Shown here piece after piece: positions 10,803 through 19,641 of a stretch of 64,000 nucleotides of DNA. Under the pieces are notes generated by a model. It did not search any database, was not told the DNA's origin, and saw nothing but the letters and a program-made list of their open reading frames with translations. Position 1 is the stretch's first letter; every line of letters starts with the position of its first letter. Origin of the DNA: Deltaproteobacteria bacterium HGW-Deltaproteobacteria-18 (GTDB lineage Bacteria > Desulfobacterota > Desulfovibrionia > Desulfovibrionales > Desulfomicrobiaceae); assembly GCA_002841885.1 (NCBI GenBank), contig PHBE01000005.1, positions 62,001-126,000 of the forward strand, in the 5' to 3' direction. The position numbers and the translations under genes are program-made.

Positions 10803-12110
10803 ATGAGCAATACCTACGCAATCATCGGAGCCGGGCTGGCCGGATGCGAAGCCGCCTGGCAACTGGCCGAGGCCGGAGGCAACGTCGTCCTCTATGAGAT
10901 GAAGCCCAACCGCTTCTCCCCCGCGCATCAGAGCGAGGGTTTGGCCGAACTGGTCTGCTCCAACTCCTTTCGCTCGGCGGAGCCTGAAACCGGCATCGGC
11001 CTTTTGAAACTCGAAATGGCCGAGCTTGGCAGTCTGGTCATGGATGTTGCCAAAGGGGTTGAAGTGCCTGCCGGAAAAGCGTTGGCCGTGGACCGGGACC
11101 TCTTCTCCCGCGAAATGACCAGGCGCATCGCGGCGCACCCGCGCATCACCCTGGTGCGCCGCGAAATCACAAGCCTGGCGGAACTCGACGCCGAGGGGTA
11201 CGCAGCCCTGATCGTCACCGCCGGCCCCCTGGCCAGCGACGCCCTGTCCTCGGACCTGGCACGCATCGTCGGCCAGGATTCACTGGCCTTTTACGACGCC
11301 ATCGCCCCCATCGTGCTCACGGAATCCGTGGACATGAACGTGGCCTTCTGGGCCTCGCGCTACGCCCCCGAAGACAAGGATTACCTCAATTGCCCCATGA
11401 GCGAGGAAGAATATCTGGCCTTCGTGCGCGCCCTGGTGGCCGGAGAAAAGGTTGCTCCAAGGGAGTTCGAGAAGGAGATCCACTTCGAGGGCTGCCTGCC
11501 CATCGAAGTCATGGCCGAGCGCGGGGAAATGACCCTGGCTTTTGGCCCGTTAAAACCCGTGGGCCTCATCGATCCGCGCACCGGCAGACAGCCTCATGCC
11601 GTGGTGCAGCTGCGCGCCGAAAACCGGGAAAAGACAGCCATGAACATGGTCGGCTTCCAGACCAAACTCAAATACGGCGAGCAGAAACGCATCTTCGCAA
11701 CGATCCCCGGCCTTGAAAACGCCGAATTCCTGCGCATGGGCAGCATCCATCGCAACACCTACGTGCTGGCCCCGGAAGTCCTGACCCCGACCCTTGAACT
11801 GCGGGCCAGACCGGGCACATATCTGGCCGGTCAGATCAGCGGCGTGGAAGGATACCTGGAATCCGCCGCCACGGGTCTGTGGCTGGGGCTTTTCCTGGCA
11901 GGCAGGCGGGAGCTTCCCCCGGTGGAGACGGCCATGGGCGCGCTGCTCGGGCACCTGCGCACCCCGGCCAAGCATTTCCAGCCTTCCAACGTCCACTTCG
12001 GACTCATGCCTGCCCTGAACCGCAAGGCACCCAAGAAAAAACGCAAGGAACTCTACGCGCAGCGCGCGCGGGAAGCCTGGAAAAGATGGATCGACGGGGA
12101 CGGAGAATAG
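10803..12110 (+). CDS. trmFO: Methylenetetrahydrofolate-tRNA uracil-5-methyltransferase
   Basis: A 435-residue flavoprotein that makes 5-methyluridine at position 54 of tRNA, using methylenetetrahydrofolate as carbon donor and FADH2 as reductant. The FAD motif IIGAGLAGCEAAW is at the N-terminus. The family blocks YEMKPNRFSPAHQSEGLAELVCSNS (given in part: EMKPNRFSPAHQ, LVCSNSFRS) and FEGCLPIEVMAERG follow, and the C-terminus carries FGLMPAL. Length matches the family. It lies between the ATPase and the GH57 gene and converges with the latter. Confidence 0.96.
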   Translation: MSNTYAIIGAGLAGCEAAWQLAEAGGNVVLYEMKPNRFSPAHQSEGLAELVCSNSFRSAEPETGIGLLKLEMAELGSLVMDVAKGVEVPAGKALAVDRDLFSREMTRRIAAHPRITLVRREITSLAELDAEGYAALIVTAGPLASDALSSDLARIVGQDSLAFYDAIAPIVLTESVDMNVAFWASRYAPEDKDYLNCPMSEEEYLAFVRALVAGEKVAPREFEKEIHFEGCLPIEVMAERGEMTLAFGPLKPVGLIDPRTGRQPHAVVQLRAENREKTAMNMVGFQTKLKYGEQKRIFATIPGLENAEFLRMGSIHRNTYVLAPEVLTPTLELRARPGTYLAGQISGVEGYLESAATGLWLGLFLAGRRELPPVETAMGALLGHLRTPAKHFQPSNVHFGLMPALNRKAPKKKRKELYAQRAREAWKRWIDGDGE

Positions 12111-12130
12111 GAGAAGAGGCCTCCGGCGGG

Positions 12131-12206
12131 CAGGGGGCGCGTCCCCTGCACCCCTGGCAGGAGACGGATACCCATGCCGTAGGGGCGAAAAATTTTTCGC
12201 CCCTAC
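12131..12206. repeat. Intergenic palindromic element
   Basis: Between convergent trmFO and the GH57 gene. First CAGGGG-GCGCGT-CCCCTG (12131-12148), then a perfect 28-bp palindrome at 12179-12206 whose half-site is GTAGGGGCGAAAAA. The second one has no loop, so it suits a cruciform, a REP-like dispersed repeat or a bidirectional terminator (A/T core). It occurs once in this window. Confidence 0.6.
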
Positions 12207-12255
12207 CCTCTGCAGACCAAAAACCATGCCTTGGTTGCGTGTTGCAATCCCGTTT

Positions 12256-14385
12256 CTAGGCCTCCGGAACCGACAACCCCAACAGCGTGCAGAGCTCCAC
12301 GTGCACACCCCGGTTTGACACGGCCATGACCGCGTTCTGTGCCTCCCACCAGTAGATGGACAGCCCCAGGCGGCGTGTGCGGGTGATCAGCTCCACCAGC
12401 GCGTGGGCCTGGTCTGGCAGGGACAGGGACATCTCGGTGCCGCGCTCCTCGACCAGACGCTCCAACAGTTTGCGGATGCCCGCATTGGCCGCGAACCAGG
12501 CGGTCAGAGAAGCCTGCATGTCCCGGGGCAGCTCCTGTCCTTCGAAAAACCAGTTCCAGACAAGGCCCGGAATCTGCAAAGCCAAAAGCTCCTGGGGCGC
12601 GCTTTGCCCCTCGGTAAAGCCGGACAGGAGCGGTGCCATTTCACGGGCGAGCAGGCAGGACCGCCGCAACAGCTCCCGTTCGTGTTCCCGGGCCAGGCGA
12701 AAACCCACCTCGGCCTTGTAGCGGGAATGCGACGGGAATTCTTCCGGCCCTGACACCGCGACCGTTTCCGTTTCCAGGGTCCAGGTCCAGAAACAACGCA
12801 ACTTTTCTCCCTCGGCACCGGGTTCGAGCACAAGCCGAACACCCGGCCAGGCCATCTCGGGCCGATCCTTTGACATCGGAAAACGCCGCGGATACGCGGC
12901 CAGCTCTTTTGGGGACGGCCGCCTGGATGTGACCAGCTGCTCCCAAATGACCGCCCCGTCCCAGTCGTCGCGCATATTCGACTGGGCTTCGGCCAGCACG
13001 CGCACGAAACCGGCCTCCACATCCGGCCCTCCAGTGGCCGCGAGCAGATCCAGGGCGCGCCTGGCAGAGGTCAGGCCATTGAGCGGCTCGATCCGGGCAA
13101 TGTCATCAAAAAACCAGGCACAACTGGAAAACGCGGCCAGGGCCAGCCGCTGCATCAGCAGCAACCGGCAGGCGTCGGTGCGCTGCGTCGGTTCAAGGCC
13201 GGGCAGACTGTGCCTCTCCAGATACGATTCCAGACTTTCGCTCCCGGCCAGAACCAGCCCATACTCCTGCAGGGCCTGGTCGCTGTCGCGAAAAAAAGTA
13301 CCCCCCCGTTTGGAAAAATGCTCGTCTACGTAGTATTTCATATAATTGAGACAGCGCCGCAATGGCCTGCGCCAATCCTGCACCCAGTCGGGATGGCCGC
13401 CGTCGGAGCATCCGCAGTGGGTTTTCCAGCGCTCGACTCCGTGTACGCAACTCCAGGAGGAATTCTCATGGATTTGCACCTCTTCCGTGGCCGGATGGGC
13501 CGCAAGATAGGCACCGTAATTGGTCAGCTCGACCCCGTCGCGCCCCTCCCGGGCCTGCTGGACGACATAGGCCAAGGCCATTTCGCCGAACATGAAGTGG
13601 TGTCCATAGGACTCTCCGTCCGTGGCGATGTTGCCGAGCCCCCGTGAAAAAGACCCGGAAAGCCTGACCCAGAAATTCTCTCCGCTGCCGAGCAGACGCT
13701 CGAAGGCCACGGCCCGGGAGACGGCCCCTTCGTAAAAAAACACGCTTATTGACTTGCCTTGAGGGAGCCTGACCAGATAGGGCCGCGTGGTGTCGAGGCT
13801 GTCTTCGGTCACGGGATGTAATTCCCCGTCTGTCCCGCGAATGGCCTGCGCCTGACGGGGCGCCAGGATGGTGAAGCGGATGCCGGCCTTGGCCAGAGCC
13901 TCAAGCGTCGGCAGATCCACGGCGGTTTCGGCCAGCCACATGCCTTCGGGCTCCCGGCCGAAGCGAGTCCGGAAATCCTGGACGGCCCAGGCTATCTCCA
14001 GGTCCTTGTCCAATTCCGTCGCCAAGGGCATGATGGAGTGATGGTACACTTGAGCCAGGGCATTGCCGTGCCCCAGGCGCTCAAGACTCTGCCTGTCCCC
14101 CTCCAGAATGCGCGCATAGGTCTCTGGAGCATGCAGCTCCATCCAACGCAGCAGGGTGGGACCGAAATTGAAGCTCATCCACGCATAGCAATTGACAAGC
14201 TCGCTGATCATGCCCGAACCGTCGAGCCGCCGCGCCCAGGCCAGGGGAGCATAGCATTCCCGGGTAATACGCGCGTTCCAGTCGTGTTCCGGAGCGGCGC
14301 TGCCTTCCGGCAGCACGTCTTCGAGCCAGGGGTCGAAGCGGGGCGGCTGGTAAAAATGGCCGTGTATGCAGAGTGCTTTGGACAT
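12256..14385 (-). CDS. Glycoside hydrolase family 57 protein
   Basis: A 709-residue protein. The GH57 motifs are present: HGHFYQPPRFDPW near residue 8; GMWLAE near 148-153, giving the putative nucleophile Glu153; and TDGESYGHHF with putative acid Asp256. The C-terminal part is long and fits the DUF3536-type extension seen in many GH57 proteins. The family contains alpha-amylases, branching enzymes and amylopullulanases, so the substrate is probably an alpha-glucan such as glycogen, but it is not proven. There is no signal peptide. ATG 14385 is chosen because HGHFY follows at once and an ACGGAG SD lies upstream; the frame extends open to 14454. Confidence 0.9.
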   Translation of the reverse strand: MSKALCIHGHFYQPPRFDPWLEDVLPEGSAAPEHDWNARITRECYAPLAWARRLDGSGMISELVNCYAWMSFNFGPTLLRWMELHAPETYARILEGDRQSLERLGHGNALAQVYHHSIMPLATELDKDLEIAWAVQDFRTRFGREPEGMWLAETAVDLPTLEALAKAGIRFTILAPRQAQAIRGTDGELHPVTEDSLDTTRPYLVRLPQGKSISVFFYEGAVSRAVAFERLLGSGENFWVRLSGSFSRGLGNIATDGESYGHHFMFGEMALAYVVQQAREGRDGVELTNYGAYLAAHPATEEVQIHENSSWSCVHGVERWKTHCGCSDGGHPDWVQDWRRPLRRCLNYMKYYVDEHFSKRGGTFFRDSDQALQEYGLVLAGSESLESYLERHSLPGLEPTQRTDACRLLLMQRLALAAFSSCAWFFDDIARIEPLNGLTSARRALDLLAATGGPDVEAGFVRVLAEAQSNMRDDWDGAVIWEQLVTSRRPSPKELAAYPRRFPMSKDRPEMAWPGVRLVLEPGAEGEKLRCFWTWTLETETVAVSGPEEFPSHSRYKAEVGFRLAREHERELLRRSCLLAREMAPLLSGFTEGQSAPQELLALQIPGLVWNWFFEGQELPRDMQASLTAWFAANAGIRKLLERLVEERGTEMSLSLPDQAHALVELITRTRRLGLSIYWWEAQNAVMAVSNRGVHVELCTLLGLSVPEA

Positions 14386-14480
14386 GGGAACTCCGTGAAA
14401 TTCGAGTGATGAATATAGACCTTTAAACAAAACCAAGATGCCGTCAAAGCACAAAGACGACGACGGCGAGGGAGGATGCC

Positions 14481-15110
14481 TTGGGATTCATGTCAGCAAG
14501 CGTGGGAATCACGCGCTACCGCATTGTGGAGGATGATATCCCTTCGACCCTGTGGCACGAAGTGGACGAGCGACTCAAACGCAACGCCTTTCGCGACATC
14601 GACGCCAGCGCCGAGGAGCGCAGCTTCGGCTGGGTCTCCTTCGACAACATGCTCGATCCGGACTTTGCGCTGTGCCCACCTGAAAAAGGCCCGTACCTGA
14701 CCTTCACCCTGCGCCTGGACACGCGCCGCGTGCCTCCTGCGGTCATGAAGAAGCACTTCGCCGTGGCCGTGAACGAGGCCATGCGGGCCATGCGTGATCA
14801 GGGCAAAAAGTTTTTGACCAAAGAGCAGAAAACCGAGATCCGCGAGCAGGTCGAACTGCGCCTGCGCGCCCGCACCCTGCCTATCCCGGCCTGCTTCGAC
14901 GTGGTCTGGGACACGAACCGGCAAACGGTCTGGATCGCATCCACCCAGTCCAAGCTGACCGAACTTTTCGAAGAGCTGTTCACCCACACCTTCGGCCTGA
15001 ACCTGGAACCCATGACCCCGTATTTCCAGGCCTTGCAGATCCTCGGTGCCGAACGCCAGACCGAACTCGATGATTTTGAACCCACCGTTTTCGCCCAGGG
15101 AGGTGCATGA
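14481..15110 (+). CDS. rdgC: RdgC-family protein, N-terminal half
   Basis: A 209-residue protein that matches the first part of recombination-associated RdgC, a ring-shaped DNA-binding protein that limits RecA. Supporting stretches are SVGITRYRIVED near the start, RRVPPAVMKKHF, LPIPACFDVVWD and LELFEELFTHTFGLNLEP-like sequence near residue 160-180 (FEELFTHTFGLNLEP). E. coli RdgC is 303 residues; the C-terminal part appears to be the next gene. A TTG start at 14481 sits 5 nt after GGAGG; an ATG at 14490 is 14 nt away, so TTG is preferred. It is divergent from the GH57 gene. Confidence 0.75.
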   Translation: MGFMSASVGITRYRIVEDDIPSTLWHEVDERLKRNAFRDIDASAEERSFGWVSFDNMLDPDFALCPPEKGPYLTFTLRLDTRRVPPAVMKKHFAVAVNEAMRAMRDQGKKFLTKEQKTEIREQVELRLRARTLPIPACFDVVWDTNRQTVWIASTQSKLTELFEELFTHTFGLNLEPMTPYFQALQILGAERQTELDDFEPTVFAQGGA

Positions 15111-15631
15111 TGGATCTGGAACGCGCGGAAACAGTGAGCCTCCTCCTGGGGCAGGAATTTCTGACCTGGCTGTGGTTTGCCAGCGAAACCAGCAACGGGC
15201 TTTTCCGGACCAGGGAAGGCGAGGCCTTCTCTGTGACGGTGGAACAGAAGGTCTCGGTCCAGGGCGGCGAGGGAGAGGCGAAGGAGACAGCCGTGTGCAG
15301 CGGGCCCATGGCCGAACTGCGCGAAGCGCGCATGGGGCTTCGCAACGGCAAGAAGGTCAACAAGGCCAAGGTCCGTGTCGAGAGGGACGAGGTCTGCTGG
15401 CAGGTGCTCCTGGACGCGGCCAACTTCACCCTGCAGGGCCTCAAAACCCCCAAGGTGGAGATGAAGCTGGAGGAAGGCGAAGACCCGGACGGGCGCATCC
15501 TCGAAAAGATCTATCTGCTCGAAAAATGCATGGATTACCTGGATCTGGTCTACGCACGCTTCCTCGACCTGCGTTTCAGCCCCCGATGGAAAGAGGAGAC
15601 GGAACACCTGCGCAGATGGCTGGAAGTGTAA
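15107..15631 (+). CDS. Probable RdgC C-terminal half on a separate gene
   Basis: A 174-residue protein starting in an ATGATGA overlap with the preceding rdgC stop, with GGGAGG upstream, so the two are translationally coupled. It begins LGQEFLTWLWFASETSNGLF. A middle block, ARMGLRNGKKVNKAKVRV, resembles the HLEAGKQVTQLAL region of E. coli RdgC. This is followed by a beta-rich stretch and LQGLKTPKV, in the position of IKRLKFSDEL, then a helical C-terminus. From memory of the family I infer that this is the second RdgC domain as a separate polypeptide; this is my reading and has not been aligned by program. Otherwise it is a hypothetical protein. Confidence 0.65.
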   Translation: MMDLERAETVSLLLGQEFLTWLWFASETSNGLFRTREGEAFSVTVEQKVSVQGGEGEAKETAVCSGPMAELREARMGLRNGKKVNKAKVRVERDEVCWQVLLDAANFTLQGLKTPKVEMKLEEGEDPDGRILEKIYLLEKCMDYLDLVYARFLDLRFSPRWKEETEHLRRWLEV

Positions 15632-15685
15632 CCCCTCCATCCACAGGAGCTGTCCAGTCCATAACGTAGATTTCGTCCACCCGGA

Positions 15686-15723
15686 AACAAAACCGCCCCG
15701 GAACACCTGCGTGTCCCGGGGCG
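15686..15723 (-). terminator. Rho-independent terminator after the PilZ gene
   Basis: On the minus strand CGCCCCGGGACAC pairs with GTTCCGGGGCG (a one-base offset in the stem) and is followed by GTTTTGTTT. It lies 26 bases past the PilZ stop. Confidence 0.7.
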
Positions 15724-15748
15724 CAAATTCCAATCATGTCCGAAAAGC

Positions 15749-16243
15749 TCAGTACAGATAACTCTGCAGGGCCTGATAGCTGTCCAGATCGGTGTCGTCG
15801 AAGCTGGCGCCGACCTGATAGCAGTCCGATGTCTGGAAAACCCGCTTGCCCTGGCACTGGATGGTGATCGGCCGCTCCTCCTGCGGGAGGGCGAAGACGA
15901 CATCGAAAGAGTCCAGTTCCTGATCGGCCAGATTGCACCCGTCGCCATTCTTGGGGACAACAAGATTGATCCCCCCCAGGGACAGGTTGGTTATCTTGCT
16001 GGCATGGAAATATTTTTGCGCACCGTTTTGACCGCTGATGATGGCCGGGATGGCCTTGTGCTGGCGTGGAAACCTGCGCCGATCCTCCAGCAGGATGTCC
16101 TGTCCCGCCTGGGACTGGAGAAAATCCTGCAAAACGGCATCAATAAATCCCGAAAGAGTGACCTTGTTTTTCTTTGCAAATTTTTTCAGTGATTTGCTGA
16201 ATTCTTCCGTGGTTCGAAAGCTTATCATCGTGTCTTTGGACAT
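15749..16243 (-). CDS. Ribbon-helix-helix/PilZ fusion protein
   Basis: A 164-residue protein. Residues 5-45 (MISFRTTEEFSKSLKKFAKK, then VTLSGFIDAVLQDFL) look like a ribbon-helix-helix DNA-binding unit. Residues 55-164 are a PilZ domain: the c-di-GMP motif R-x3-R is at Arg56-Arg60 (RRFPR), and the second motif reads N86-L-S-L-G-G (usually D/N-x-S-x2-G). Both motifs are intact, so c-di-GMP binding is expected. The fusion suggests a transcription factor that reads the second messenger directly; this is inference. It is a single gene with its own terminator, divergent from the BMP operon, which is one possible target. Confidence 0.78.
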   Translation of the reverse strand: MSKDTMISFRTTEEFSKSLKKFAKKNKVTLSGFIDAVLQDFLQSQAGQDILLEDRRRFPRQHKAIPAIISGQNGAQKYFHASKITNLSLGGINLVVPKNGDGCNLADQELDSFDVVFALPQEERPITIQCQGKRVFQTSDCYQVGASFDDTDLDSYQALQSYLY

Positions 16244-16585
16244 GTTTACTCCCTTCTCTAAGCTATCCTGCGGGGCGAATGTAAGACAGTATGACAGAAC
16301 CGTGCCGGAGACATTGATACACTTTTATTTCAGCATGTTAATACATGAGCACAAAAAAACAAGACCCACGGCGCCCTGAATTATTGTCTGTTTTTTTCGG
16401 ACTTTTTGGCCATTTGTCAATAAGTGTCTGACATTTGTCCGATTTACATGGATGGCGACATGGCGTCCTGCCTGTTGCCAGCTTAGAGGGTATTGGCTAT
16501 GTGCCATGTGCTTGGAACTCTCCCCGCGAATGGGCATCGTGCCCCGGGACCACCCCTTGCAGCAACACATTACGGAGGACGGATG
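16244..16585. other. 342-bp divergent intergenic region, RHH-PilZ / BMP operon
   Basis: No gene seen. It holds TGTCA-N9-TGACA (16415-16433), a small inverted repeat that could be an operator. On the plus strand a weak promoter candidate is TTGCCA at 16475-16480 with TATGTG 17 bp later. On the minus strand TTAACA with TATCAA at 16-bp spacing lies near 16320-16350. These are guesses from consensus only. A GGAGG SD for the BMP protein is at 16574-16578. Confidence 0.35.
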
Positions 16586-17641
16586 ATGCGAAAATGTTTG
16601 CCCTTGTTCCTGCTGGCCTTTTTGGCCCTGGGATCAACCTGCTTCGCCGAAGACATGAAAGTTGGATTTGTCTATGTGTCCCCGGTTGGTGACGCCGGAT
16701 ATTCCTATGCCCACGACCAGGGGCGCCTGGCTGTCGAGGCTATGGATGGCGTGACCACATCGTTTGTCGAATCCGTTGCCGAAGGCCAGGATTCCGAACG
16801 CGTCATCATGAACATGGCCCGCAAGGGATACGACGTCATCTTCGCCACCAGCTACGGTTACATGGATCCCATGCTCAAGGTGGCCAAGGATTTTCCCAAG
16901 GTCAAGTTCCTGCACTGCTCCGGCTACAAGAACGCTGAAAACATGGCCAACTATTTCGGCCGCATCTACCAGGCCCGCTATCTGACCGGCATGGTCGCGG
17001 GCGCCATGACCAAGTCCAACGTTCTGGGCTACGTGGCGGCCTTCCCCATCCCCGAAGTCATCCGCGGCATCAACGCCTTCACCCTCGGCGCCCAGGCCGT
17101 CAATCCCGATGTGCAGGTCCGCGTGGTCTGGACCAAGACCTGGTACGACCCGGCCACGGAGAAAGAGGCCGGCAAGTCCCTGCTCGACGTCGGCTGCGAC
17201 GTCATCGCCCAGCATCAGGATTCTCCCGGCCCGCAGGAAGCGGCCCAGGAACGCGGCGCATACTCCGTGGGCTACAACACCGACATGGCGGCCTTTGCGC
17301 CCAAGTCGCACCTGACCGCGGCCATCTGGAACTGGGGTCCTTTCTACACGGAAATGGTCCAGCAGATCAAAGACGGCACCTGGAAGAGCGACTTCTACTG
17401 GTACGGACTTGACAAGGGCATCGTCGACATCGCGCCCTTCGGCGAAATGGTCCCAGCCGATGTGCAAAAGACCGTCCTCGACAAGAAGGCGGAGATCGCT
17501 TCCGGCGCCTACCAGGTCTTCACCGGTCCCATCAAGGATCAGGCTGGCGTCGAAAAAGTCGCTGCCGGTGCGGTCATGGCCGATGGCGACCTGCTTGGAT
17601 TCAACTGGTTCGTGCAGGGCGTTGTCGGCACCCTGGAATAA
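16586..17641 (+). CDS. BMP-family ABC transporter substrate-binding protein
   Basis: A 351-residue periplasmic protein. The signal peptide is about 21 residues (MRKCLPLFLLAFLALG, cleavage after CFA). The mature part is of the basic membrane protein/PnrA type, with VGFVYVSPVGDAGYSYAHDQG at its head, VIFATSYGYMDPM, and GYVAAFPIPEVIRGINAF. These proteins bind purine nucleosides or bases. It starts at ATG 16586, 7 nt after GGAGG; the ATG at 16583 is nearly as good. It opens the run with two permeases, gpt and the ATPase, so it is the binding component of that transporter. Confidence 0.92.
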   Translation: MRKCLPLFLLAFLALGSTCFAEDMKVGFVYVSPVGDAGYSYAHDQGRLAVEAMDGVTTSFVESVAEGQDSERVIMNMARKGYDVIFATSYGYMDPMLKVAKDFPKVKFLHCSGYKNAENMANYFGRIYQARYLTGMVAGAMTKSNVLGYVAAFPIPEVIRGINAFTLGAQAVNPDVQVRVVWTKTWYDPATEKEAGKSLLDVGCDVIAQHQDSPGPQEAAQERGAYSVGYNTDMAAFAPKSHLTAAIWNWGPFYTEMVQQIKDGTWKSDFYWYGLDKGIVDIAPFGEMVPADVQKTVLDKKAEIASGAYQVFTGPIKDQAGVEKVAAGAVMADGDLLGFNWFVQGVVGTLE

Positions 17642-17650
17642 GGTCCTTCG

Positions 17651-18715
17651 ATGCTTCAACTTAGCGCCGTTCGACGACAGGAGCCCCTCGGGTGGGGCTC
17701 CTGTCTTGTTTTTCTGGCTGCCCTGGCCCTGGCCTTTTTTGTCAGCGGAATGCTCCTGGCCATGCAGGGCAAGCCGCCCGCAAGCGCCCTGTGGCTGCTG
17801 GTGCACAGCGCCTTCGGCTCCGGCTTCGCCCTTGAGGACTGCCTGATCAAGGCCATTCCCATTTTTCTGTGTTCGCTCGGCGTGGGTCTGACTTTTCGTT
17901 TGCAGATCTGGAACATTGGCGCGGAAGGCCAATTCGCCCTGGGAGCCGTGGGCGCAACATGGGCCGCCCTGACCTTTCCCGGCTGGCCTTGGTACGCCCT
18001 GCTGCCGACCATGCTGATCTGCGCAACGGTGACCGGAAGCCTGTGGGGAATCATTCCGGCAGTGCTGCGTCTCAAGCTCAGGACCAACGAGATCATCGTC
18101 ACGTTGATGCTCAATTATGTCGGCATCCTGATTCTCGAATATCTGGTTTACGGCGTATGGAAAGATCCAGGCAGCTTCGGCTTTCCCATGACCAGCGAAT
18201 TCGTGCCCGCCGCCGTGGTCGCGCGCATCGGCGACACCCGCCTGAACTGGGGCCTTTTGCTCTGCCTGGCCATCGGAGTGCTGATGACGGTTTTTCTGCG
18301 TTCCACCCGTCTGGGTTACGAGCTTCGGGCCTGCGGCGAAAATGTCCGCGCGGCCCGCTATGCCCGCATGCCCTACTCCCTGCTGGTGATCCTGGTCATG
18401 GGTGTCAGCGGAGCCCTAGCCGGATGGGCCGGTTTTCTGGAGGCCTCCGCCACGCTCGGACGGCTGCAGCCGAGCATCATGTCCGGTTACGGATACACGG
18501 CCATTGTCGTGGCCTGGCTTGCCAATCTCAATCCCCTGATCATCGCCGTGTCCTCCTTTCTGCTGGCCGGCCTGCGCGTGGGCATGGAGAGCCTGCAGCT
18601 CGACCTGCAGATCCCGGCAGCCTTCGGAGCCATCATGGAAGGTTTCATCCTCCTGGCGGTACTGGCCGGGGGATTCTTCTCACGCTACCGGCTGCACCTG
18701 CGGAGGATCGGATGA
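17651..18715 (+). CDS. BMP-type ABC transporter permease 1
   Basis: A 354-residue inner-membrane protein with about eight to ten hydrophobic segments. It belongs to the branched-chain/nucleoside permease fold. LQIWNIGAEGQFALGA is the family block near residue 83, and LRTNEIIVTLMLNYV follows. It lies 9 bases after the binding protein and overlaps the second permease by 4 bases (ATGA at 18712), so the two are translationally coupled and should form the heterodimeric channel. Confidence 0.92.
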   Translation: MLQLSAVRRQEPLGWGSCLVFLAALALAFFVSGMLLAMQGKPPASALWLLVHSAFGSGFALEDCLIKAIPIFLCSLGVGLTFRLQIWNIGAEGQFALGAVGATWAALTFPGWPWYALLPTMLICATVTGSLWGIIPAVLRLKLRTNEIIVTLMLNYVGILILEYLVYGVWKDPGSFGFPMTSEFVPAAVVARIGDTRLNWGLLLCLAIGVLMTVFLRSTRLGYELRACGENVRAARYARMPYSLLVILVMGVSGALAGWAGFLEASATLGRLQPSIMSGYGYTAIVVAWLANLNPLIIAVSSFLLAGLRVGMESLQLDLQIPAAFGAIMEGFILLAVLAGGFFSRYRLHLRRIG

Positions 18716-19632
18716 CCCCTGAAATTCTGCTCGCCCTGCTGGCGGCCACTGTCCAGGCCGGAACCCCGATCCTTTACGCCACGCTGGGTGAAATCCTGAC
18801 CGAGAAGGGGGGGATCCTGAACCTCGGTGTGGAAGGAATGATGCTTGTCGGGGCCCTGATTGGCTTCCTCACAGCCCTGCACACGGGCTCGCCCGTGCTG
18901 GCCTTTATGGCCGGAGGGCTGGCAGGCGCCTGCATGGCCGCGCTACACGGCGTCGTCTGCATCTGGTTTCTGGGCAACCAGGTCGTCTCGGGGCTGGCTC
19001 TGACCATCTTCGGCACTGGGCTGGCCGGATTTTTCGGGACACCCTACATCGGCCGCACCGCCCCCGGCTTCGACAAGTTCTCCCTGCCCGTTCTTGGCGA
19101 TCTGCCCGCCATCGGAACGATCTTTTTCCAGCAGGACGCCCTGGTCTACGTCTCCTACCTCATCCCGCCGCTGCTATGGGCCTTCTTCCGCTTCACCCGG
19201 TGGGGAATGGCCATACGCGCCGCCGGGGAAAGCCCCGCCGCGACACGAGCCGCAGGCCTGAACGTGCTGGCCTATCGCTGGGCGGCGCTGCTCGGAGGCG
19301 GGATGCTGGTCGGCTTCGGCGGGAGTTACCTGAGCCTCGCGTACACCCACCTGTGGACCAACGGGCTGACTTCCGGCCGAGGCTGGATCGCCGTCGCCCT
19401 GGTCATCTTCGCCTTCTGGCGCCCGAGCCGCGCCATGATCGGCGCCTACCTTTTCGGCGGAGTCATGGCTTTCCAGCTCCGTCTGCAGGCCATGGGCACG
19501 GCTCTGCCCTCGTCCATCCTGCTCATGCTGCCCTATGTGTTGACCATCGCAGCCCTGGCCTTCTCGTCATGGCGCAGCGATCGCACCCAAGCCCCGGCCG
19601 CTCTGGGCGTGAACATGGAACCTTCTGAATAG
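18712..19632 (+). CDS. BMP-type ABC transporter permease 2
   Basis: A 306-residue inner-membrane protein, the second channel subunit. The start (GTPILYATLGEILTEKGGILNLG) carries the family block ILNLGVEGMML near residue 40. The start is the ATG at 18712, overlapping the stop of permease 1; the frame is open upstream to 17869, but there it only shadows permease 1. It ends 9 bases before gpt. Confidence 0.92.
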   Translation: MTPEILLALLAATVQAGTPILYATLGEILTEKGGILNLGVEGMMLVGALIGFLTALHTGSPVLAFMAGGLAGACMAALHGVVCIWFLGNQVVSGLALTIFGTGLAGFFGTPYIGRTAPGFDKFSLPVLGDLPAIGTIFFQQDALVYVSYLIPPLLWAFFRFTRWGMAIRAAGESPAATRAAGLNVLAYRWAALLGGGMLVGFGGSYLSLAYTHLWTNGLTSGRGWIAVALVIFAFWRPSRAMIGAYLFGGVMAFQLRLQAMGTALPSSILLMLPYVLTIAALAFSSWRSDRTQAPAALGVNMEPSE

Positions 19633-19641
19633 GATACCTTT

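Noticed and set aside
16414-16419. TTGACA on the minus strand upstream of the RHH-PilZ gene
   Set aside because: A perfect -35 box, but the sequence at 17 bp is only A-rich (AAAAAA), with no usable -10 box.
17869-18711. Extension of permease 2 upstream in the same frame
   Set aside because: This part is out-of-frame reading of permease 1. The ATG at 18712 begins the family-like sequence.
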